From NCBI GenBank assembly GCA_903930455.1, contig CAIYYT010000083.1, forward strand, positions 1 to 39,028: a stretch of 39,028 nucleotides of DNA, in the 5' to 3' direction. The notes beneath the pieces are model-generated. The model searched no databases and was not told where the DNA came from. It worked only from the letters and a program-made list of their open reading frames with translations. The translations under genes were made by a program, and so were the position numbers. Below, piece after piece: positions 34,195 through 39,028 of this stretch (the first letter of the stretch is position 1; every line of letters starts with the position of its first letter). Origin of the DNA: an uncultured bacterium. GTDB taxonomy: Bacteria > Zixibacteria > MSB-5A5 > CAIYYT01.

Positions 34195-35514
34195 GTGGCA
34201 AAATGGCTGCAAATGCGGCACATCAACGCTCATGCTTACTGGAGCGCGCTGGAGACCGAACAGCGGAAGGAGTTGGAACAACAGTTGCTGGATAACGAAA
34301 TCAAAGCGCTGGTAGCGACATCGGCTTTGGGAATGGGTTTTGACAAGCCGGATATTGGTTTTGTAATTCACTTTCAACGTCCCGGCTCGGCCATACACTA
34401 CTACCAGCAAGTGGGACGCGCCGGGCGGGCCGTGCAATTGGCGTTTGGAATCTTGCTTTGTGGCGCCGAGGATGACGAGATCACCGACTACTTTATCCGC
34501 TCGGCGATGCCCTCCGTCGAGCATGTAGGACAGGTGCTGGACGCTCTAAAACGTGCTTCACTCGGACTGAACATTTCCGAAATTGAGACTCAGGTCAATA
34601 TCCGTCGCAGCGAAATTGATAAAGTCCTATCACTATTGGCGGTGGAGTCGCCGGCACCGATCGTGAAGATCGATACCCGTTGGCACCTTCAAGAAGTGAA
34701 GTACTGTTACGATACTTTGCGTGCGGCGCAACTGCTGCAGACTAAGCGAGCCGAACAGACACGGATGCGCGAGTATATGCATACACAAGAGTGCTTGATG
34801 GCGTTTCTGAAACGGGAACTGGACGATCCCGACACGCGTCCCTGCGGGCGGTGCGCAAACTGCATTGGGCAACCGCTCCTGTCCGAGAGTTGCTCTGAAA
34901 CACTCGTGACTGAGGCACTGCGATTTCTGCAACACTGCCATCGGCGGATCGAACCTCGCAAACGCTGGCCGATCGGCGCCTTCGTTGAACACGATTTCAG
35001 AGGTTCCATCTCCGCCACACTGAACATGGAAGAAGGACGGGCCCTGTGCCGCTGGGGAGATGCCGGTTGGGGTGAGAAAGTGCGGCGTGGCAAACAACAG
35101 GACTGTCACTTTGATGACGAATTGGTAAACGCCTCTTTTGACCTGATCCGCATAAGCTGGCAACCGAGGCCGTTTCCCAAATGGGTCACGTGCGTTCCGT
35201 CGCTTAACAACCGTACGTTGGTACCGGATTTCGCACAACGGTTAGCGCGCGAATTGCGGTTGCCATTTGTTCCATGTATTGTTAAGGCACATCCGACGGA
35301 AGCGCAGAAGATTCGCAGCAACAGCTTTCAGCAGGCTCGCAATCTTGACGGCGCTTTCGCAATCGATGACACACTTGTAAAACACGAACCCGTATTGTTA
35401 GTTGATGACATGGTTGACTCCCGCTGGACGATGACGGTGGTGGCGGCGCTTCTGCGACAAGCAGGCAGCGGTCCGGTCTTCCCGTTTGCGTTAGCGGTTA
35501 CCACGTCGGAGTAA
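34195..35514 (+). CDS. recQ: RecQ-like helicase C-terminal part with zinc-binding and PRTase-like domains
   Basis: 439 residues from the first ATG after the amber codon. Conserved sequence in this frame starts at 34123, so it is the second half of the 33421 gene. Helicase motifs V and VI are VATSALGMGFDKPDIGFVIH and HYYQQVGRAGRA (Ala where RecQ usually has Asp). A Cys cluster CGRCANC (about residue 220) is likely zinc-binding. The last 110 residues have a phosphoribosyltransferase-like signature LLVDDMVDSRWTMTVVAALL. Helicase plus PRTase fold in one chain differs from textbook RecQ. dprA begins 6 nt later. Confidence 0.85.
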   Translation: MAKWLQMRHINAHAYWSALETEQRKELEQQLLDNEIKALVATSALGMGFDKPDIGFVIHFQRPGSAIHYYQQVGRAGRAVQLAFGILLCGAEDDEITDYFIRSAMPSVEHVGQVLDALKRASLGLNISEIETQVNIRRSEIDKVLSLLAVESPAPIVKIDTRWHLQEVKYCYDTLRAAQLLQTKRAEQTRMREYMHTQECLMAFLKRELDDPDTRPCGRCANCIGQPLLSESCSETLVTEALRFLQHCHRRIEPRKRWPIGAFVEHDFRGSISATLNMEEGRALCRWGDAGWGEKVRRGKQQDCHFDDELVNASFDLIRISWQPRPFPKWVTCVPSLNNRTLVPDFAQRLARELRLPFVPCIVKAHPTEAQKIRSNSFQQARNLDGAFAIDDTLVKHEPVLLVDDMVDSRWTMTVVAALLRQAGSGPVFPFALAVTTSE

Positions 35515-35520
35515 ATATAT

Positions 35521-36546
35521 ATGTCTACTAATGCTTATTCCGTAAGCGAGGAGACGCAAATCGCGCTTCTGCTCTGCTGTGTGTTTGGTAAAGAATCCCG
35601 TGACAAAGCAAAACCGCTCAGCCCCGGCGAGTATAATCGCTTACTGCTCTGGTTGAACGGTCTGGGCTTTAGCCCTGCCCAAATACAGCAGCGAGAAGTT
35701 CGAGCCCAATTGCCGCCCTCGGTCCTGGCAGGGATTACGGATCTTCGCTTGGACACACTGTTATCACGACATTCCGAGTTGACGACAGGGTTGGAACAGT
35801 GGCAAGAATCGGAGATATGGGTCTTGGGGCAAACCGATGCGACTTATCCGCAGCGTTTGCTGGCGCGGCTTGGCAAGGCGACACCTTCCCTGCTGTTCGG
35901 TGTCGGCGAGCAGAGGTTGCTCGACGGCGGCGGACTGGCGGTGGTCGGCTCGCGCGACGCTGATGAGTCGGCACTTGAATTCACGCGCAAAATCGCCTCT
36001 GCCTGTGCGCAAGAGAACATTCAGATTGTTTCGGGGGGCGCTCGCGGCATAGACCGTGAGGCGATGTTGTCGGGTCTTGATGCGGGTAGTTGCGCTGTCG
36101 GCGTATTGGCTGATAGTTTGGGAAAAGAAGCATTCGCGGACAGATATCGGACGCCTCTTGAACAGGGGCGACTAACTCTGGTCACGCCGTTTCGCCCCGA
36201 TGTCGGTTTCAATATCGGCAATGCCATGGGGCGAAACAAATGCATCTATGCCCTTGCCGATTGGTCGCTGGTGGTCTCCGCCGCTGTCGCCGAAGGGGGT
36301 ACTTGGGCTGGTGCAGTAGAAGATCTGAGATATAATTGGACACCGCTCTTCGTGCGCGATGGCGCTGATATCGCCGCAGGTAATCAGCGGCTAATGGAGA
36401 TGGGAGCATTGTCACTTACGTTCGACAGTGGCGATGTGACAGGCACGTTGCGCGAGACACTGGAGTTGGCCAAATTCCGCAAACGCTCTCGTCGACCTGC
36501 TCAGACGAACTTGTTTGCGTCTCCGGATGATGCAGATGAGTGTTGA
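35521..36546 (+). CDS. dprA: DprA/Smf-like DNA-processing protein
   Basis: 341 residues. A helical N-terminal part is followed by a DprA Rossmann fold: TYPQRLLARLGKATPSLLFG, VVGSRDADESALEFTRKIA, IVSGGARGIDREAMLSGLDA, and NAMGRNKCIYALADWSLVVS. DprA loads RecA onto single-stranded DNA during transformation. Paired genes like this one, next to a helicase-PRTase, may serve another role such as sensing or processing foreign DNA (inference). It lacks the winged-helix tail of many DprA proteins. Starts 6 nt after the helicase gene; ends about 10 nt before the nrfA remnant. Confidence 0.88.
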   Translation: MSTNAYSVSEETQIALLLCCVFGKESRDKAKPLSPGEYNRLLLWLNGLGFSPAQIQQREVRAQLPPSVLAGITDLRLDTLLSRHSELTTGLEQWQESEIWVLGQTDATYPQRLLARLGKATPSLLFGVGEQRLLDGGGLAVVGSRDADESALEFTRKIASACAQENIQIVSGGARGIDREAMLSGLDAGSCAVGVLADSLGKEAFADRYRTPLEQGRLTLVTPFRPDVGFNIGNAMGRNKCIYALADWSLVVSAAVAEGGTWAGAVEDLRYNWTPLFVRDGADIAAGNQRLMEMGALSLTFDSGDVTGTLRETLELAKFRKRSRRPAQTNLFASPDDADEC

Positions 36547-36556
36547 CGTGAAGTAG

Positions 36557-36793
36557 TCGCAGAAGCAGGATGCAGCGCATTGGAGAGCGCAGGAATCCGG
36601 GACGAGTCCAGAACAGCTTACGAAAGCTAGAGACTTCCTCCGTAAAGCCCAATGGCACATGGACTTTGTGGCCGCTGAAAACCCGATGGGTTTCCATGCG
36701 TCTCAGGAAACGGCACGAATCCTCGGGGACGCAATTGACTACGCCATGCAGGGATACGTGGCCATTAGCAGCCAAACGGTGGCTTCGCAGTAG
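36557..36793 (+). pseudogene. nrfA: C-terminal remnant of cytochrome c nitrite reductase (nrfA)
   Basis: 78 codons, opened by a stop codon and lacking a usable start, ending in TAG 36791-36793. The sequence KARDFLRKAQWHMDFVAAEN, PMGFHASQETARILGDAIDY matches the C-terminal helical region of NrfA (haem-packing R-AQW-WDF and GFH segments). All five haem-binding motifs and the active site are missing. The remnant starts about 10 nt after the dprA stop, so the upstream module has replaced or displaced most of nrfA. No other part of nrfA was found in the window. Not in the ORF track. Confidence 0.72.
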
Positions 36794-37296
36794 GTTCGGC
36801 AACGTAAGATCGGCTGATTTGAGGTGTGTCTGGCAAGCGGTGAAATTGAACAATTGAGGTAGCAATATCTCCGCTAAATCACAGTATAAAGTGACAAATC
36901 AGACCTGTCCGCCGAAGCAATTATTTGGCAACGAGTTCCAATGCCAGAAAGTGCCGGGCATCAGTCTTTCATTTTTTTCGCAATTGTTACAATTTTTCGC
37001 TTGCATTTTGGAACAATGCATGGTAAACTGCGTTCAGGAATTGAAGGCTGAAGTAGGGTGTTGTCCCAAATTTGAGTTTCCTGCCCCCCTCTCAGATTTG
37101 GCATCCTGTGCTTCGGCCTCTTTTTTTGCCTGCTTGTGCCTGTGCAGATACTATACAGAGTTGATCTCGATACAGTCAAAAAGAGAATGCAAGCTATTCG
37201 TCGGTAGCGGCTTGCCGACCGTATGGGAGCGGGAGCTCGGTGCGTCTGGAACTGGGGAAACGAGCAAAAAAACTGCGGCCGAAACCAAGATTCTTG

Positions 37297-37325
37297 TTGA
37301 CAACGCCTGCCCGTGGGCTTATATT
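37297..37325 (+). promoter_or_regulatory. Strong promoter-like sequence P1
   Basis: TTGACA (37297-37302), exactly 17 nt, TATATT (37320-37325). It begins a tandem pair with the next entry and lies about 330 nt before the next gene. Confidence 0.6.
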
Positions 37326-37391
37326 CTTCATCGAAGTGAACACAAGGTCTTAGCGATCAAGTTTGTTACTAACCACAGAGACTGGCGAGAA

Positions 37392-37420
37392 TTGACAACG
37401 CTGAGTTTTATTAGTTTAAT
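37392..37420 (+). promoter_or_regulatory. Strong promoter-like sequence P2
   Basis: TTGACA (37392-37397), 17 nt, TTTAAT (37415-37420). Its first nine bases, TTGACAACG, are identical to P1, 95 nt away. It would give a leader of about 230 nt to the dockerin gene at 37656. Confidence 0.5.
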
Positions 37421-37655
37421 TGAAGCATAAAGAAACTTGATCATACTTCGTACTTCGTAAACGAAAACTTCCGGATGCGTGTTGAGTCCCAAGTCAAGGC
37501 GCATCGCAGACTCGAACATTTAGACTTAGGTTCTTACCAGTATTAGGCGACGCAGACCTAGATTTGTACGGCGGAGACTGTATAAAGGCCAAACAGCTAC
37601 CGATTAAAGAAGTAACGGTAATGTAACTCTTTTCTCTGAGCAAGGAGGTTGCTTG

Positions 37656-38633
37656 ATGGCCCCCAAATGGCGTTTTATATCACTGGTGCTTATCTTCATC
37701 TTGCCGCTTGGTGTGACGTTTATCAGCAGGGATGTTGAGACTGCACCCAACGACGTGGAAGTGGTCTGCCAGGTTGGCACTATTACAACTGGGATCCAGG
37801 ATCACCACATAAATAGCCACATAGTGGTTCCGGTGTATTTGTATAACGTGAGTGATTCAATTTTCGGCTTCACTTTGTGGGTGAGGTCGACTTGGCCGGA
37901 GCTTTTGCGATTCGGAGTGGCCTCTGAAGTGGGCGATATTATCTACGCCAAGTTCGACACCGTGGGAACCAGGTGTAGGGGTTTCGAGTTTTTTGACGCG
38001 CGAATCCAGGACGCTTTACACGGCCAGGTGAAAATATCAGCCATGTGTGAAAAAGACAGAGTGGCGCCCATTAAGAAACCGATTCCACCCGGTAGCGGTA
38101 TCTTGCTGAATTTGATTATGGAAACGACTGACGCCGATTCCTTATGCGACAGTATGCCGGTTCTGACGGTGGGGCTGCAGCTTAACAGGTCCATAACCAG
38201 TTTCTCGAATCCAGCGTCTCAGACAATCGGGTGTAACTACGTCTTGGAAATAGACACGAGTTACGGGTGTTGCAAAACCTGGAATAGCACCTTAGATACT
38301 TGTCAAGCATATTGGCCGCCGGAGCATATGTGTATCACGGAACGCCAGCGGTGTGCATCTATCGATACCACCAGGCGGGTGCTGATAGATGGCTCCAACG
38401 AGTTCGTCTGTGTCCCTTGCGAATGCGGCGATGCCAATGGCGATCAATCTGTCGACATCTCGGATGTCGTGTACTTGATTGCTTTCATATTTTCCTCTGG
38501 CACGACCCCGGGTGTATGCGTCTACCCAAAGGGTCTGGGAGACGCTAACGGTGACGGTGCGGTCGATATCTCGGATGTCGTGTACTTGATTGCTCGCATA
38601 TTTTCCGGAGGTCAGGCGCCCCATTGTCAGTAG
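37656..38633 (+). CDS. Secreted dockerin-containing protein
   Basis: 325 residues from ATG 37656, which has AAGGAGG 7 nt upstream; the track begins at the preceding TTG. A signal or anchor helix (FISLVLIFILPLGVTFI) is followed by a beta-rich domain of about 190 residues (NSHIVVPVYLYNVSDSIFGF, a cohesin-like beginning), a Cys-rich linker (DTSYGCCKTWNSTLDTCQAY), and two dockerin repeats (GDANGDQSVDISDVVYLIAF; GDANGDGAVDISDVVYLIAR). The repeats are nearly identical at DNA level. Exported; partner unknown. A long leader with tandem promoters precedes it. Confidence 0.85.
   Translation: MAPKWRFISLVLIFILPLGVTFISRDVETAPNDVEVVCQVGTITTGIQDHHINSHIVVPVYLYNVSDSIFGFTLWVRSTWPELLRFGVASEVGDIIYAKFDTVGTRCRGFEFFDARIQDALHGQVKISAMCEKDRVAPIKKPIPPGSGILLNLIMETTDADSLCDSMPVLTVGLQLNRSITSFSNPASQTIGCNYVLEIDTSYGCCKTWNSTLDTCQAYWPPEHMCITERQRCASIDTTRRVLIDGSNEFVCVPCECGDANGDQSVDISDVVYLIAFIFSSGTTPGVCVYPKGLGDANGDGAVDISDVVYLIARIFSGGQAPHCQ
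38457..38594 (+). repeat. Pair of identical 27-nt repeats encoding the dockerin helices
   Basis: The 27 nt ATCTCGGATGTCGTGTACTT...GATTGCT occur without a mismatch at 38457-38483 and 38568-38594, inside the two dockerin repeats. Synonymous positions are also identical, pointing to recent duplication or gene conversion. Confidence 0.8.
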
Positions 38634-38767
38634 GCGCCGGTTTCTGACAGAGAATTAACACGAGTCTTAGAAAAGCATATTGAAGGTAATGGAAATTGAA
38701 GAAGAAAAAGTGGAAGGAGGTGAGAAGGATTTAAGGAGAAGAAGAGGCTTAAACGTTCAACCACCAT

Positions 38768-38817
38768 GTGAGACGAGACAGAATCCGCCACAATGTGCGT
38801 CGTTCTGTTGATCTCAC
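38768..38817 (+). ncRNA. Leader hairpin 1 (candidate structured RNA element)
   Basis: GTGAGA (38768-38773) pairs with TCTCAC (38812-38817). ACAGAA (38778-38783) pairs with TTCTGT (38803-38808). CGC (38786-38788) pairs with GCG (38797-38799). This gives a three-step stem with internal loops, directly followed by hairpin 2. Confidence 0.5.
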
Positions 38818-38818
38818 C

Positions 38819-38857
38819 GGTCTGAAGAGCTCGCTATAGGCGAGATTCTTCAAGACC
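38819..38857 (+). ncRNA. Leader hairpin 2 (candidate structured RNA element)
   Basis: GGTCT-GAAGA pairs with TCTTC-A-AGACC, and CTCGC pairs with GCGAG around the loop TATAG. Fifteen base pairs, with one bulge and one small internal loop. No U-run follows, so it is not a terminator. Confidence 0.55.
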
Positions 38858-38875
38858 TTTGGACTACAACAGAGT

Positions 38876-38897
38876 TCAGGGTGAGTGTTAACCCTGA
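38876..38897 (+). ncRNA. Leader hairpin 3 next to the ribosome site
   Basis: TCAGGGT (38876-38882), 8-nt loop, ACCCTGA (38891-38897): perfect 7-bp stem ending about 20 nt before AAGGAG of the downstream gene. Confidence 0.5.
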
Positions 38898-38927
38898 TTC
38901 GTTTCAACAACCTTTAAGGAGCTAAGA

Positions 38928-39028
38928 ATGAAACGCAATTGTTTAGTTCTGCTATTCTTGTTTATGCTTCTTCTCACAGCAAGTGCTTACGCCGTCCCTT
39001 CAGGTGATATCACCTTTAAGTTCAATCC
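38928..39028 (+). CDS. Secreted protein, N-terminal part (3' truncated by window end)
   Basis: ATG 38928 with AAGGAG 7 nt upstream begins MKRNCLVLLFLFMLLLTASAYA, a clear signal peptide, followed by VPSGDITFKFNP before the window ends. The mature start resembles that of the dockerin protein at 10031 (VDVSIRFNGGG), so it may be another dockerin-type secreted protein, but the C-terminus is not visible. Too short for the ORF track. Its leader carries three hairpins. Confidence 0.7.
   Translation, partial: MKRNCLVLLFLFMLLLTASAYAVPSGDITFKFN

Larger units (their letters stand above)
36794..37655. other. Gene-poor AT-richer stretch with several promoter-like sequences
   Basis: About 860 nt. A 179-aa GTG-initiated ORF (36891-37430) has no ribosome site, odd Cys/Phe/Ser composition and no family features, and is not called. 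Seen: a palindrome AATTGTTACAATT near 36981; a promoter-like TTGCAT, 17 nt, TAAACT near 37001; and two strong tandem promoter-like sequences listed separately. The rest is unassigned; it may contain a non-coding RNA or decayed genes. Confidence 0.5.

Noticed and set aside
36891-37430. 179-aa plus-strand ORF
   Set aside because: GTG start without ribosome site, Cys/Phe/Ser-rich composition unlike the neighbouring genes, no motif, and it contains both strong promoter-like sequences.
1-39028. CRISPR arrays, prophage or insertion sequences
   Set aside because: No regularly spaced direct repeats, no transposase, integrase or phage structural genes were seen; the holin-like protein at 32315 fits the YqjE family in a non-phage context.

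Overview
The window looks like a chromosomal segment of an uncultured diderm bacterium of the FCB kind. Candidate phylum Zixibacteria is my best guess and is inference only. The basis is moderate GC, secreted proteins ending in type I dockerin repeats, a tricorn-type protease, outer-membrane barrels, a large multihaem cytochrome operon, and a GlmL-type ATPase paired with a barrel-sandwich protein. Promoters are easy to read as TTGACA-N17-TATAAT, including one perfect consensus, so a sigma70-like housekeeping factor is implied. No phage, insertion sequence, integrase or CRISPR array was found.

Layout. 1-3279 (-): a secreted parallel beta-helix/FN3/dockerin protein that runs off the left edge and is absent from the ORF track. 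3563-6655 (-): tricorn-like protease. 6831-9590 (+): Wzi-like outer-membrane protein, ispE and spoVG, with a terminator, then tRNA-Gln(TTG). 10031-10861 (+): secreted dockerin protein. 11090-13008 (-): a small unknown protein and a polytopic GT-C-like protein. 13215-13967 (+): NagD-like phosphatase. 14161-17979 (-): an apparent operon of GlmL-like ATPase, unknown barrel-sandwich/KOW-like protein, cupin and DUF4870 protein, behind a perfect consensus promoter. 18292-18531 (+): double CDGSH protein. 18792-21362 (-): glgP with a clear terminator. 21608-24166 (+): MoxR/VWA pair with a frameshift in the ATPase. 24302-27972 (-): three-gene porin-cytochrome conduit with a terminator. 28315-29977 (-): ABC-2 exporter. 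30074-31717 (-): FHA-GAF-PP2C phosphatase. 31753-33068 (-): small membrane proteins including a YqjE/YqjD-like pair. 33421-36546 (+): RecQ-like helicase carrying a PRTase-like tail, split by an in-frame amber codon, followed by a DprA-like protein. 36557-36793 (+): C-terminal remnant of nrfA. 36794-37655: gene-poor stretch with tandem promoter-like sequences. 37656-39028 (+): a dockerin protein and the start of another secreted protein whose leader holds three consecutive hairpins.

How the parts fit. The decahaem protein, outer-membrane barrel and multihaem lipoprotein form a plausible electron conduit across the outer membrane. Together with the dead nrfA tail, they point to a respiratory lifestyle using insoluble or extracellular acceptors or nitrogen oxides. 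The dockerin proteins, tricorn protease and glucan phosphorylase suggest turnover of protein and polysaccharide. The best candidates for something not well described are the GlmL-like/barrel-sandwich pair without mutase subunits, the RecQ-PRTase/DprA module abutting a truncated nrfA, the two REPIN-like elements, and the structured leader at 38768-38897.
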